A stretch of 64,000 nt of DNA from JAVJSU01 sp040219275. GTDB lineage: Bacteria > Chloroflexota > Anaerolineae > Aggregatilineales > Phototrophicaceae. Under the pieces are notes generated by a model. That model did no database searches and was not told where the DNA came from. It was given only the letters and a program-made list of their open reading frames with translations. Where the stretch lies: assembly GCA_040219275.1 (NCBI GenBank), contig JAVJSU010000061.1:62001-126000 (forward strand), given 5' to 3'. Made by a program: the position numbers and the translations under genes. Positions 25,015 through 34,436 of the stretch are shown here, in pieces (the stretch's first letter is position 1; each line of letters begins with the position of its first letter).

Positions 25015-28000
25015 TTGCAGTCTATTCTGCGATTTAGTGGTGTGTTGGTCTTTGCCGTCGCCCTGTTGACCGTCAATTTGGGCATTGTCGCACAAAACGC
25101 GGCGGAAGAAGGCGATCCACCCATTACAGCCCTGATTAGTATTTCCTCGCCCGATGATAATGGACTGGTGACGATTAGTGGTGCGGCGGGAGCGGTTTTC
25201 CCTGCGGCACGAGTCTCCATCCGCAACCTGTACACCGGCGATCTCGTGGTTGTGAATGCGGGCATCACGGGAAGTTTTAGCGCCCAAATTTACGGACCAT
25301 ATAACACACCGTTCTGGATCAGTCCCGCGTCCGACATTCCGAACGCCCTGCGCGATCAAAATGGCTCACTCCCCGGCGGACCGGGAACGATCATTTATGG
25401 CTCACCGCCGGAATCACGCTCGGCATCGACGGCAATCACGCAGATCATCCTTGATGGTCAGCTTGATGATTGGGGGGATGATTTTAGCATTACGGAAACC
25501 ATCTCCGCACAGCGCAATCAGAATTCGCTATATGTGGCGTATCGTGAGCCTGTGCCACAGGGCGCGATTGTCGCCATTGTACTCGTCACCGAACGCGAAA
25601 CCTACGAACTCGCCTTTAACCCGATTGACCCGACAAGCGCAACCTTACAGCAAATCGCGCCGACTCTGCGTGAGCCTGTGCCTGTCGCGCTGGCAATCGA
25701 AGCGAACGACGCAGGCGACATTTTTGAAGCACGAATTTCCCTCACAGGAATCACCTTAACGCCGGAAACGCCGTTAACGATGGATCGCTTCATCGTGCGG
25801 ACGGACGGCGAAGAAGAACTTAGCGTGGAAATTATGGAAGCGTCGATTGCGTATGTCGATGAGCAAGATGGCATCGTCTACGCGGGCGGTAAGATGGACG
25901 GTAACTTGACCCGTTTTTCTGCTAACGGACTCAGCACCGTTGCTGGATTAGAGACAATTGCGCCAACGGTGCGCTGGGATGCCCGTGGACGGGTAGACAC
26001 GCTTAATCTGGATGCAGGCGACGATTTAACGCTAGAATTTGACATTACGTTAAACGTGGAGGATTTGCCACAACCCGCGCCACGCATCGCCCCGACGGGC
26101 ATCGTGAGCCTGCAACCTGTGGCGATTGATACCGACGACGACGGCATCGCAGAGCAAAACATCGTCGCAGAGAATACCAATAATGGCTGGTCTAATGTAT
26201 TCACGGCGAGTGGTCTGGCGTTGGATAACCTGACTGGTGATTTTACGCAGAGTGCCATGACCGTAAATCCCTCCGATGTGATCCGTCAGGACGAACAATT
26301 GCTGTTCGGGATGCGCTTTGAAACCACTTTGCGCTCAGACCTGCCCGCCGGACTCTACGTGCCGACTTTCCGCCTGCGCGATGGCGAAGAAACCCGTTTG
26401 CCGATTGTAATTAATGTGGGCGGAATCACGGAAACGCATCTGCCATTTACCCTGCTGTATGACCAACCCTCAGATGGCAGTCGTGGGATCATCTCTGATG
26501 CGGATAGCGACCTATTCGCGCTGTCGAATCGGGTGCGGTTTAACAGCGAAACCTATATTTTGCCGCCCGGAAATTATCCATTAGAGCCGTATCTGCCCAA
26601 TTTGATGCCGAATACCTATAGCACCTCTACCGCGCCGTTGTTGCCGTTGCTATTCCCCGGCGGACGCTTAAACGTAACCGTCACCCGTCCCGATGGCGAT
26701 GTAGACGAATTACCGAGCGCGGCAATCGTGCAAAATCGCCTCTCGACGGCGGAAATTGACGAACGCGAACGTTTCGGCGCACAGTCTCCGCTGGACGTGT
26801 ATCGCCTGACGACCCTCAATGATGAACTGAGCGCCTACAATTTTGATGCGTATGGCGAGTACACGATCAGTCTCAATGGCACAGTCGAGGATTTATGGGG
26901 CAATCGCTATGCAGGCGGTGGCGACTATCATGTCATGATCGCCGAGCCATTCGACCTGACCGCCGGAACACTCCCCGGAACGCCATTTATTTCAGGCGAT
27001 GCGGTGTATGCGGGACTCACGCTGTCGCCACAACTTCCGGCAGAAGTCACCGTCACCGCGCAATTCTATCCGGTGGACGGTAGCGCGATGATCGAAACCG
27101 AATTTAGCGGATTTGCCAGCACCAACGGCTATTTTAATCCATCAGAAGCGTTGATATTTGACTCCGCCGGTGAATATCTTTTGCAATATGAAGCGCGTTT
27201 TGTTGCTGATGATGGGCGCATCTGGGCGGGAAGTATGACGACGGCGGGCGTGGTCGGTGATCCTGCAACGCGGCTCGTGGCGCATGGTCAACGTGGGTTG
27301 GCAACGTATAGCGTCGATCCACAGACATGGTTCACGACGGCGAGTTATCCCTATGAAGACGGCGTGAATGTTGCTCCGATTGTCAACAGTCCCTATCAAA
27401 GCGGGGATGTGATCGCTCTTGCCGATAACGCGCAAAATGGCGTTAATCCGGTGATCGCCGTGCAAGATTTAGGCGGGCGTTATAGCGATTGGCTGATCGG
27501 CACGCTCGGTGGTGGGTATCAAGGCACGCTGTTTAGCCGTCTGGCGGCGGAGGGGCGCTTACCGCTCATTCCCGTGCTCGGCGGGGTGGAAACGCCGTAT
27601 ACTGCCGCACTCTTACCCGAATTTGTCGTCAATCAAGCCTATGGGTATGTCAGCGCCGTGCGTCCTGATGTCACGGTGAGGCAATTTGTGCAGGGCATCG
27701 CCGACGGGGATTTACCGCTCTATTGGGACAACGACGATCCGCTCAATCAGCAGATTGGCGCGGGCATAGACGGTCAATTGCCCGGTGATTACACCTTTAT
27801 CTTCGGTGGCGCGGTCATCCGTAATGCGGAAGCGGGCTTGCAGGATACCGCCATTTACGCGGCGCTGGCGGTGGTCGAAGACGACGACGCAATCGCCCGT
27901 GTATTTCCGCCCTATCGCGGTTCTGCGGGTGGACCGGATGGCGGGGCATTGTTGACCATCAACGGAAATGAAATCAATGCCTTCTTCGTGCCGACGAGCT

Positions 28001-28734
28001 TCCGTGCGGGGCAGGTGATGCAGATGGGCGAGACAGTCAGCCTTGCCGGACAGGTCGCGCCGACATTGACTTCGCGCCTCTCAGCGACGATTACCGCGCC
28101 GGATGGCACAAGGACGACCATCAACGGATTGACCAATCCTATCGGCTATTTTTACGATCCTGAGCAAGATTTTAGCGCCGATCAAACCGGTATCTGGACG
28201 ATTGATCTGAACGTAACCCCCATTGGTGAAAGTTCCGCCGGATTGCCAGAAGACACGGCGCTCTCCGGTGGCGTGGTGGGCATTGATGCGCGTTATAGTT
28301 TTTACGTGGTGGAAGCAGAGAGCGACCCGCTCACATGGGAACTCAACGGCGATGTGGAAATTTTCCGCAATGCGCTGGCTCCGGTGAACTTTATCCTGAG
28401 CGTGCCGGATGATTGGACGGAAAGCACGGCGGAAGTTACCGTCACGACGGCGGGTTACATCCTTGCACAGGAAGCCATTATCGTGCGCGACGGCAGTATC
28501 TCCTACCAATATAATCAAACCGCCCTCGCCCGCACATTTACGACGCTAGAAACGAGCGGCAACGGCACGGACTTATTTGGCTCCGATGTGGTGACGGTGA
28601 CGTTTGTAGCCAATGGTGTGGATGCGGGCGGACAATCCGCCACGCGCACCCGTAGCGTTACGATTTTTCATGATCGTCTGATTTCATTTGAAACACAACT
28701 CACGCCGTCCGCTAGCGAAGGAGAATCCGAATGA
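25015..28734 (+). CDS. Giant secreted multidomain protein of unknown function
   Basis: A 1239-residue exported protein. An N-terminal signal peptide (residues 1-27, ending GIVAQ) leads to many predicted beta-sandwich modules: an early segment ISSPDDNGLVTISGAAG (~residue 43), a QLDDWGDDFSITET stretch (~150) like the DG-x-x-DDW start of CBM9-type domains, and IEV/DL-rich Ig-like modules to the C-terminus (~residue 1235). It has few lysines and no cysteine-rich or catalytic motif that I recognise. TTG 25015 is chosen because GGAGAAGG lies just upstream and an ATG at 25002 is out of frame. It overlaps the next gene by 4 bp (ATGA), so the two are coupled. Confidence 0.75.
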   Translation: MQSILRFSGVLVFAVALLTVNLGIVAQNAAEEGDPPITALISISSPDDNGLVTISGAAGAVFPAARVSIRNLYTGDLVVVNAGITGSFSAQIYGPYNTPFWISPASDIPNALRDQNGSLPGGPGTIIYGSPPESRSASTAITQIILDGQLDDWGDDFSITETISAQRNQNSLYVAYREPVPQGAIVAIVLVTERETYELAFNPIDPTSATLQQIAPTLREPVPVALAIEANDAGDIFEARISLTGITLTPETPLTMDRFIVRTDGEEELSVEIMEASIAYVDEQDGIVYAGGKMDGNLTRFSANGLSTVAGLETIAPTVRWDARGRVDTLNLDAGDDLTLEFDITLNVEDLPQPAPRIAPTGIVSLQPVAIDTDDDGIAEQNIVAENTNNGWSNVFTASGLALDNLTGDFTQSAMTVNPSDVIRQDEQLLFGMRFETTLRSDLPAGLYVPTFRLRDGEETRLPIVINVGGITETHLPFTLLYDQPSDGSRGIISDADSDLFALSNRVRFNSETYILPPGNYPLEPYLPNLMPNTYSTSTAPLLPLLFPGGRLNVTVTRPDGDVDELPSAAIVQNRLSTAEIDERERFGAQSPLDVYRLTTLNDELSAYNFDAYGEYTISLNGTVEDLWGNRYAGGGDYHVMIAEPFDLTAGTLPGTPFISGDAVYAGLTLSPQLPAEVTVTAQFYPVDGSAMIETEFSGFASTNGYFNPSEALIFDSAGEYLLQYEARFVADDGRIWAGSMTTAGVVGDPATRLVAHGQRGLATYSVDPQTWFTTASYPYEDGVNVAPIVNSPYQSGDVIALADNAQNGVNPVIAVQDLGGRYSDWLIGTLGGGYQGTLFSRLAAEGRLPLIPVLGGVETPYTAALLPEFVVNQAYGYVSAVRPDVTVRQFVQGIADGDLPLYWDNDDPLNQQIGAGIDGQLPGDYTFIFGGAVIRNAEAGLQDTAIYAALAVVEDDDAIARVFPPYRGSAGGPDGGALLTINGNEINAFFVPTSFRAGQVMQMGETVSLAGQVAPTLTSRLSATITAPDGTRTTINGLTNPIGYFYDPEQDFSADQTGIWTIDLNVTPIGESSAGLPEDTALSGGVVGIDARYSFYVVEAESDPLTWELNGDVEIFRNALAPVNFILSVPDDWTESTAEVTVTTAGYILAQEAIIVRDGSISYQYNQTALARTFTTLETSGNGTDLFGSDVVTVTFVANGVDAGGQSATRTRSVTIFHDRLISFETQLTPSASEGESE

Positions 28735-30512
28735 TGCGCCGCAGTCAACGTTCCAAACGCGCCGCGCTCCTCCTGCTAAGTGGGCTGGTGTTGATGGTGA
28801 CATGGGTGTATGCTCAGCAGGAAAACGCGCCGTTATATGCGCTACCGACTAGCGCCACGCCGGTTTATTCTAGCAATAGCATCGTTCGCACACAGAACGG
28901 ACGCACACTTTTCGCCGCCAACGCGCTCAACGATACGATTTCAATTGTGGACATCTCACAAAATGCCATTCGTGATGAAATTGTCGTCGGCGATGACCCG
29001 CGTACTGTCGCCCTCACGGATGATGAAACGCGCTTATTGGTGACCAATCGGGCGGAAGGCACGCTGGCTATTGTAGATTTGGCGGGTGAGGAGGCACAGG
29101 TCACGGCGAGTTATCCCGTCGGTAGTCTGCCCTATGCGGTAGTGACGGATTCTGATGATAGCGCGTTCGTGTCTTTACAGGGCAATGGCGAAATCGTGCA
29201 GGTTGATCTGGCGACGGGTGCGATCATCATGAGGATTGCCACGCCGCCGAACCCCACCGGATTGGTGCTGTGGGGCGATTTTCTGTATGTCACGCATTTA
29301 TGGAGTGGCGAACTGAGCCTGATTTATCTGCCACAAAAAGAGGTCGTACGGACGATCTCCACCGGACAGGACACGTCCTTATTTCAGAGCTTCACGATTG
29401 ACCCGACCAGCGGACGTGCCTATCTACCGCAATCGCGCAGTAACGCCGGCAACACCGCCCTGACCTATGATTCGGCAATTTTACCGATTATCAACGTGGT
29501 TGATCTGGGCAATCTCGGTCTGCAACGTAATGATCGTATCGCGCTGAATTATGCGGATCGTCCGGTGAATATGCCGTTCTCGGTGGCGCTGGATGGTGTG
29601 CGTGATCTGCTGTATGTGGTCAACGCAGGCAGTAATGATCTGTCCGTGATTGATCTGGATACGGGCTTGGCGACGGGGCATGTGCGCGTGGGGGCAAATC
29701 CGCGCGGGGTGCTCCTCAGTCGGGATGGTATCACATCTTACGTGCATAACATGATCGACGGCACGCTGACAATCATCAATAATGGCAACCTGACCATTTC
29801 GGATGTGCTCCCGATCAGCAACATCACCATCCCGGTAGACACACTCATCGGCGCGGAATTATTTTACACGGCGGCGGATCCACGCATGAGCACCAATCGT
29901 TGGATGAGTTGCGCGAGTTGCCATTTTGATGGGGCATCTGATGGGCGAGTGTGGCAGGGCTTCCCAGATGGCGCACGCAACACGCCCGCGCTTTATGATT
30001 TGCTGAATACCGCGCCCTATAATTGGTCTGGTACATGGGATGAAGTCGCCGATGTCGAACTCAAGATTCGGGGTTTGCTGGTCGGTGATGGTTTGATCGA
30101 GGATTTACAACAGCCGTTCCCCGCGCTCGGTGATCCGCACACCGGACTCTCGCCTGATCTGGATACCCTCGTGAACTATTTGTTCAGCTTGCAAACGCCC
30201 ACCACGCCGGAAATTCAGGATGAGGCGCTGGTGGCACGCGGCGCTGAGGTGTTCGAGGCGTTGGATTGTGCGTCGTGTCATACAGGGGCAACTTTCACCG
30301 ATGGCTTGCTCCATGATGTCGGCACGGATGGCGAATTCAACACGCCGACTCTGCGCTGGTTATGGCAGACCGCGCCCTATTTCCACGATGGGCGGGCACA
30401 GACGCTGATGGATGTCTTCGTACTTGAAGGCGCACATCAATTATTTGGCACAACGCCGCCGCAGGACATCACCGCCTTGACCGCCTACCTGTTGAGCTTG
30501 CCACAGGAATAA
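28731..30512 (+). CDS. Secreted YncE-like propeller fused to di-heme cytochrome c domain
   Basis: A 593-residue exported protein. A signal peptide (~residues 8-30) is followed by a seven-bladed YncE/NHL-type beta-propeller (IVDISQNAIRDEIVVGDDPR and similar repeats, ~residues 50-365). The C-terminal ~210 residues carry two CxxCH heme sites, CASCHFDG (~residue 389) and CASCHTGATF (~residue 511), with NTPTLRWLWQTAPYFHDGR matching the MauG/di-heme peroxidase style. It may transfer electrons or oxidise a partner at the cell surface, perhaps the giant protein encoded just upstream with a 4-bp overlap. Propeller-cytochrome fusions are known; this pairing is unfamiliar to me. Confidence 0.85.
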   Translation: MMRRSQRSKRAALLLLSGLVLMVTWVYAQQENAPLYALPTSATPVYSSNSIVRTQNGRTLFAANALNDTISIVDISQNAIRDEIVVGDDPRTVALTDDETRLLVTNRAEGTLAIVDLAGEEAQVTASYPVGSLPYAVVTDSDDSAFVSLQGNGEIVQVDLATGAIIMRIATPPNPTGLVLWGDFLYVTHLWSGELSLIYLPQKEVVRTISTGQDTSLFQSFTIDPTSGRAYLPQSRSNAGNTALTYDSAILPIINVVDLGNLGLQRNDRIALNYADRPVNMPFSVALDGVRDLLYVVNAGSNDLSVIDLDTGLATGHVRVGANPRGVLLSRDGITSYVHNMIDGTLTIINNGNLTISDVLPISNITIPVDTLIGAELFYTAADPRMSTNRWMSCASCHFDGASDGRVWQGFPDGARNTPALYDLLNTAPYNWSGTWDEVADVELKIRGLLVGDGLIEDLQQPFPALGDPHTGLSPDLDTLVNYLFSLQTPTTPEIQDEALVARGAEVFEALDCASCHTGATFTDGLLHDVGTDGEFNTPTLRWLWQTAPYFHDGRAQTLMDVFVLEGAHQLFGTTPPQDITALTAYLLSLPQE

Positions 30513-30527
30513 TCCACAACACATCAC

Positions 30528-30556
30528 GGATGCCCTGCCACACACTGAGGGCATCC
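30528..30556. terminator. Hairpin between convergent genes, weak terminator candidate
   Basis: GGATGCCCT pairs with AGGGCATCC across an 11-nt loop between two convergent genes. There is no T tract on either strand, so intrinsic termination is uncertain. Confidence 0.4.
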
Positions 30557-30604
30557 GCTATCACTTACCCGCCCGCCGGAACACCCCACAAGCGCACCGT
30601 GCCA

Positions 30605-31657
30605 TCATGGAAGCGGTTGCCACTCTGCGCGGACAACAGCCCAACCGACGTGCGTAACAACCCGCCGCACATTCGATCCATCTGCATTCAAGATGTGGAG
30701 TTGAGCGCCAGTAGCGGTGTTTGTACTAGAGACGAATGCAATCTGCGTACCATCAGGCGACCATTCCGGCATCAGATCAAAACTGGTGGGTTCAGTTAAT
30801 CGTGTCATCGTCCCCAAATCGATATTGGCGACATAGATGTTCGATACACGTCCACCATCTTCAAATGCGGCGAAGACCAGATCATTCGAGGTTGGCGACC
30901 ATGATAAATTAAGTCCGCTTGGCGTAAATGAGCGTAGGTCAGGCGGCAGTATGTTGAGGTGTTCACCGTTATCTACATCCAAAATCCTGAGATACGCATC
31001 TGTATCTGCAACAAGTTCGATATAGGCAAGATAATCACCGGAGGATGACCATGCAAGTTCAGATGAGGAGGGGAAAAGAAAGTTTTCAATGATCTGTGAC
31101 TGTGTGTCTTGGCAGATGTCATGTATCCACAGGGTCGAGGCTTGATTGTATCCTTCACTTAGAACGAACGCGACCCGACACCCATCGTGTGACCATTCTA
31201 CTGCAAGCCAGAATGTATCCTGATCTCCGGCGATAGTTTTAACATCTCCGCTGTGCACATTGTAGGTATACAATGTTCCATTTTCCAGATATGCAATCCG
31301 CTCTGTATTCGATGAAAAACAAAAAGCGCGTGCGTTGCGTTGATTGACATAATCTATAGGGCAGTTTTCTCTGCCTCTACCATAGACCTGATAATCATTT
31401 CCGTGAACATAAAGCAATGAATCGCTACTCAACCACGTATATTTTTGCGTAAAATGAATATTTCCTGCGACATAGAATTGCAAATGATGATCTACGTCAA
31501 TGATATTAAGTTGTGTCGTATCCGCACCCATCGAAATGGTCACATTATAGGCAAAAACTGGACTGTCACTCCGCCCGCCGACCACCAGCGCCCCAAGCAT
31601 CAGCGCCATCAACGGGTACGCCAGCCACACCATACCGCGCAGAAAAAACCGAGTCAT
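30605..31657 (-). CDS. Membrane-anchored TolB/PD40-like beta-propeller, paralog 4
   Basis: A ~350-residue protein with an N-terminal hydrophobic anchor (WLAYPLMALMLGALVV) and propeller blades (VEWSHDGCRVAF, LAWSSSGDYLAY, LSWSPTSNDLVF, PEWSPDGTQIAFVSS). The C-terminus AEWQPLP matches the WQP ending of the three genes near 5.5-11.6 kb, but the region after the anchor has diverged and lacks the SYFT motif. ATG 31657 aligns with the family start; a TTG at 31684 with AAAAGGAA upstream is an alternative. Extracytoplasmic; function unknown. Confidence 0.7.
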   Translation of the reverse strand: MTRFFLRGMVWLAYPLMALMLGALVVGGRSDSPVFAYNVTISMGADTTQLNIIDVDHHLQFYVAGNIHFTQKYTWLSSDSLLYVHGNDYQVYGRGRENCPIDYVNQRNARAFCFSSNTERIAYLENGTLYTYNVHSGDVKTIAGDQDTFWLAVEWSHDGCRVAFVLSEGYNQASTLWIHDICQDTQSQIIENFLFPSSSELAWSSSGDYLAYIELVADTDAYLRILDVDNGEHLNILPPDLRSFTPSGLNLSWSPTSNDLVFAAFEDGGRVSNIYVANIDLGTMTRLTEPTSFDLMPEWSPDGTQIAFVSSTNTATGAQLHILNADGSNVRRVVTHVGWAVVRAEWQPLP

Positions 31658-31684
31658 CGAAGCATTTTTCAATCTTAGGCTCAA

Positions 31685-31855
31685 AATTCCTTTTCATCTT
31701 TCATCTAATATCTTCTCTTCCTCTTTTGTCTAAAATCTATCATCTAATGTTTGCCCTCTTTCTCTGCGCCTTTGTCCCTTTGCGCCTCCGTGTTACGCTT
31801 TTAATCTTTTCACTCATTGCTCATTGCTCACCACTCAGCACTAAAAACTGAGTCC
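31685..31855. repeat. Composite dispersed-repeat block
   Basis: In reverse order to the block at 15661: ATCTAATATCTTC and TCTATCATCTAATG words, CTCTGCGCCTTTGTCCCTTTGCGCC (CGCAAAG family, reverse strand) and TCATTGCTCATTGCTCACCACTCAGCACT. No gene is seen. Confidence 0.55.
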
Positions 31856-31929
31856 TTTTGGCGGAGCATTTGGCTCACCTCAACGCGACTTTCTGTGCTA
31901 CCATCATTCACAGACATAACATACGACAG

Positions 31930-32051
31930 TGGCACAATCTATCGTCGCACTGCCACAACGATGGCACGATGTGGCACAAACTGCCACACTCTGCCAATCC
32001 AAAAATGCCCTATTTTCCCCTAAAAGTGGCACAAAATGCCAAAACTTGGCA
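31930..32051. promoter_or_regulatory. Array of eight TGGCA/TGCCA half-sites
   Basis: TGGCA or TGCCA occurs at 31930, 31951, 31962, 31972, 31982, 31992, 32027, 32037 and 32047. Two pairs form perfect TGGCA-N5-TGCCA inverted repeats (31972-31986 and 32027-32041), and others are arranged back to back. This 120-bp cluster lies in a ~460-bp stretch without a convincing gene, ~270 bp upstream of the RsbW-like gene. It may be a multi-operator control region. Confidence 0.4.
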
Positions 32052-32316
32052 GAAAAAAAATACGTCGGCACCGACACAAAATCCCGACGAAAATCCTATC
32101 TCTCAGCACACATACGCACAGTGTACTGCGGAAGTGTCGCACCGTAGCATGAACGTCGGCTGGGCGGTGGCTGTTTGTCCAAAATGTAATTTATGCAAAC
32201 CCTTACTTATCGAACACAAAATCACGTTTATAATGATTGAAATAAAGAGACGCAGTTGGCTGTGTCCCTACATGAACTCACGCTCATCGAGACCGACGAT
32301 GTGAAAGAGACGACGC

Positions 32317-32709
32317 TTGAACAAGACCATCACCCTATCGGCAACGCTCAAAGATGTTTCTGCATTTGTGGCAGACTTAGAAAAAACACTCGCGGATTTA
32401 CCCATCGAAATCCGCACAGGCATCACGCTATCTATTCAGGAATTAGGCGTGAATATCGTCAAGCACGCGTATGCTGGCGAATCCGGTGATATTCATGTTG
32501 CGCTAGATTGGTCTGCTGATGCCGTGCGGTTCGTCATCACCGATTCCGCAACGAACGCGTTTACGATGCCAGAGATCATCAACACACCTGATCCACTCGC
32601 ATTACAGGAGCACGGAATGGGCTTATTTATCATCCATCAGAGCTTCGACGAAGTTGGTTATCAACGAGCAGGTGGACAGAATCGCTGGACGCTGGAAAAA
32701 TTTCTGTAG
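32317..32709 (+). CDS. RsbW-like anti-sigma factor/serine kinase
   Basis: A 130-residue GHKL ATPase of the HATPase_c_2 type, as in RsbW/SpoIIAB and RsbT-like switch kinases that bind sigma factors or phosphorylate anti-anti-sigma proteins. The N box is SIQELGVNIVKHAY (~residue 43), the G1 box is FVITDSA (~residue 72), and the G2 box is HGMGLFIIHQSFDEV (~residue 98), with the ATP lid between. The start is TTG 32317. No RsbV-like partner, sigma factor or PP2C phosphatase is adjacent, so it is an orphan; partners must be elsewhere. Confidence 0.82.
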   Translation: MNKTITLSATLKDVSAFVADLEKTLADLPIEIRTGITLSIQELGVNIVKHAYAGESGDIHVALDWSADAVRFVITDSATNAFTMPEIINTPDPLALQEHGMGLFIIHQSFDEVGYQRAGGQNRWTLEKFL

Positions 32710-32759
32710 CGATCCTGTTTGGAGTTAAAAAAGTGCCGGACAATGCGCATATCCCGATC

Positions 32760-32918
32760 ATCCAGCACCCTCGAAGCCGTGTATCTACCCGGCTCCCGTC
32801 CCTGTCTCCCTCAGGCGAAGGAGCAAAATACGATCGAGCCACTTTTTTGAAGTCCCTCGCCCCTTGTGGGAGAGGGATTTAGGGTGAGGGGAACAAGAAA
32901 TATCCAGCACCCTCGAAG
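32760..32918. repeat. 17-bp direct repeat flanking a GC-rich unit
   Basis: ATCCAGCACCCTCGAAG occurs at 32760-32776 and exactly again at 32902-32918. The 125 bp between them include CCCTCGCCCCTTGTGGGAGAGGG and GGTGAGGGG, a repeat type also found at 4420, 39840 and 41450. It could be an element with a duplicated target site. No gene lies in 32710-32922. Confidence 0.5.
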
Positions 32919-32922
32919 TCGC

Positions 32923-33732
32923 TTATTCTGTAGCGGTTTCGTCATGGCTCATTAAAGTGTTGCGATACGTCATATAGCCGATCCCGCCAATCACCAGCGC
33001 CACAATCACCCAATAGAGATAATTGACCTCATTGGTGAATTCAATGCCGGAATCCGGTAGATATTGCGGGACAAGCTCGGTCAGAATGCCGAAGATGCCA
33101 ATGGCAATCAGCAATACGCCGGAAACACGCTCAAGCAGGGTGTGATGGCGCGTCAGCCAGCCGGTAATGGTGCGCTGGAACGGCAGAGAAAGCAGAGGCA
33201 ACACCACGAGGGGCCAGCCAAAGCCCAGACCAAAGCCCAGAAAATACACCATCTGATTGATAAACAGCGTGGAACTAACCGCGCCCAATCCGAACGCGCT
33301 CACCAGAAACGCCCCGATGCACGGCAATGCCATCGGACCGAAGAACAAGCCGTAGACATACGCCGTCACAAACGGATTTTTGAGCAGAGGTGCTTGCACG
33401 GTCTGCATTTTCGCAAACGGATTGCGCCCCATGTACATCAGCACACCGAACACAATCACCACGCCATACACAATCGGCAACAGCACCGGCAAGGCATCAT
33501 CCACCCCCGCGCTGAATAAGCTCAACAGAAAGCCGATAAACAGCATCATCGTCAGCACACCCGCCAGCACCAGCACACCGAGCAATCCGGTGACGGTTTT
33601 AGACCGCTGATTGTCCGCATTTCCGGCGAGGAAGGCGATCAATCCCGGATAAAGTGGCAATAAACATGCCGTCGTCAGGATGGACGCGCTCCCTAGCTGA
33701 AAGCCCTCAAAAAACTGTGAAAGATCAATCAT
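32923..33732 (-). CDS. CcdA-like thiol-disulfide transmembrane protein
   Basis: A 269-residue protein with six to seven transmembrane helices of the CcdA/DsbD-transmembrane family, which moves reducing equivalents from cytoplasmic thioredoxin to exported thioredoxin-like proteins. The two redox cysteines lie in TTACLLPLYPG (~residue 23) and ALPCIGAF (~residue 138), both next to prolines as in CcdA. It starts 2 bp after the stop of the thioredoxin-like lipoprotein gene, so the pair forms an operon and a likely electron relay. C-terminus has an extra helix (YWVIVALVIGG). Confidence 0.88.
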   Translation of the reverse strand: MIDLSQFFEGFQLGSASILTTACLLPLYPGLIAFLAGNADNQRSKTVTGLLGVLVLAGVLTMMLFIGFLLSLFSAGVDDALPVLLPIVYGVVIVFGVLMYMGRNPFAKMQTVQAPLLKNPFVTAYVYGLFFGPMALPCIGAFLVSAFGLGAVSSTLFINQMVYFLGFGLGFGWPLVVLPLLSLPFQRTITGWLTRHHTLLERVSGVLLIAIGIFGILTELVPQYLPDSGIEFTNEVNYLYWVIVALVIGGIGYMTYRNTLMSHDETATE

Positions 33733-33734
33733 GC

Positions 33735-34436
33735 TTATGCTCCGCTGGCGGCGTTCAAGTCGTCTATGATGGTCTGCGCGGAATCACTACCAGTCATTAA
33801 ATCAGTGGGTGTGCCGTCTGGACTGATAATAAAATGTGGCTGTACGGGTGGGTTTGAAATCGACGGACCGAATGCCCGCACCAGCGCCGCCAAACTATCC
33901 GGTGTGAGCACGGCGAATGTCCAGCCAAAGCTATTCCGTGCGGCGTATTCTGCTAATGTTGCGCTAGAAATATTGGTCTCCACACTGAGCGAGATAAAGG
34001 CGAATTGTGACGGATCAAGATTATCAATTACATTATTGCGAATGTTCGTCTGGCTAGCGAGGCAATTGGTGCACCAAGTCGCCATTGGATGCACAAAAAT
34101 CGCTTTTCCGGCGAAATCTGCCAGCGTGAAGGTTTCTCCGGTGACGGCGTTCGTCAGCGGAATCTGCGTCCATTCCGGTCCATTATAAGCGACGGTTTGC
34201 GGGGCAGGTTCTTGCTGAACTTGCTCCGTAGTCGGAGATTGCACCGCTGAGGCAGAAACACTTTCAACTGTCGGCGTGGGGTCATCGGCAACCACCGCCG
34301 TTGGATTTTCATTTTCTGTTTCGACTGTTACTGGAATCGTACTCTCGGTGTCATCTGTGGACGCAGAATTGCTGTCGCTACTACACGCCACCAATGCGAA
34401 AACGGTAAGCAAACATAACATTAAAACACGCTTCAT
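33735..34436 (-). CDS. Thioredoxin-like lipoprotein (TlpA/ResA type)
   Basis: A 233-residue exported protein. It has a lipoprotein signal (residues 1-18, ending FALVAC), a Ser/Thr/Pro-rich spacer (~19-80), and a thioredoxin fold with active site WCTNC in MATWCTNCLAS (~residue 136) and a cis-proline region near NPPVQPHFII. It probably accepts electrons from the adjacent CcdA-like protein and reduces disulfides, perhaps apocytochromes such as the di-heme protein at 28731. AGGAGA precedes ATG 34436. Confidence 0.88.
   Translation of the reverse strand: MKRVLMLCLLTVFALVACSSDSNSASTDDTESTIPVTVETENENPTAVVADDPTPTVESVSASAVQSPTTEQVQQEPAPQTVAYNGPEWTQIPLTNAVTGETFTLADFAGKAIFVHPMATWCTNCLASQTNIRNNVIDNLDPSQFAFISLSVETNISSATLAEYAARNSFGWTFAVLTPDSLAALVRAFGPSISNPPVQPHFIISPDGTPTDLMTGSDSAQTIIDDLNAASGA

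Noticed and set aside
31930..32051. Sigma-54 promoter (TGGCAC...TTGC)
   Set aside because: TGGCAC is present several times, but the GC of the -12 element is not at the required 10-bp distance from the GG in any copy.
31930..32051. CRISPR array
   Set aside because: Repeat units are 5 bp and unevenly spaced; no spacer-repeat periodicity and no cas gene.
31858..32304. 148-codon frame across the TGGCA/TGCCA array
   Set aside because: No recognisable domain, His/Thr/Gln-rich translation, no RBS; the palindromes explain the sequence better.
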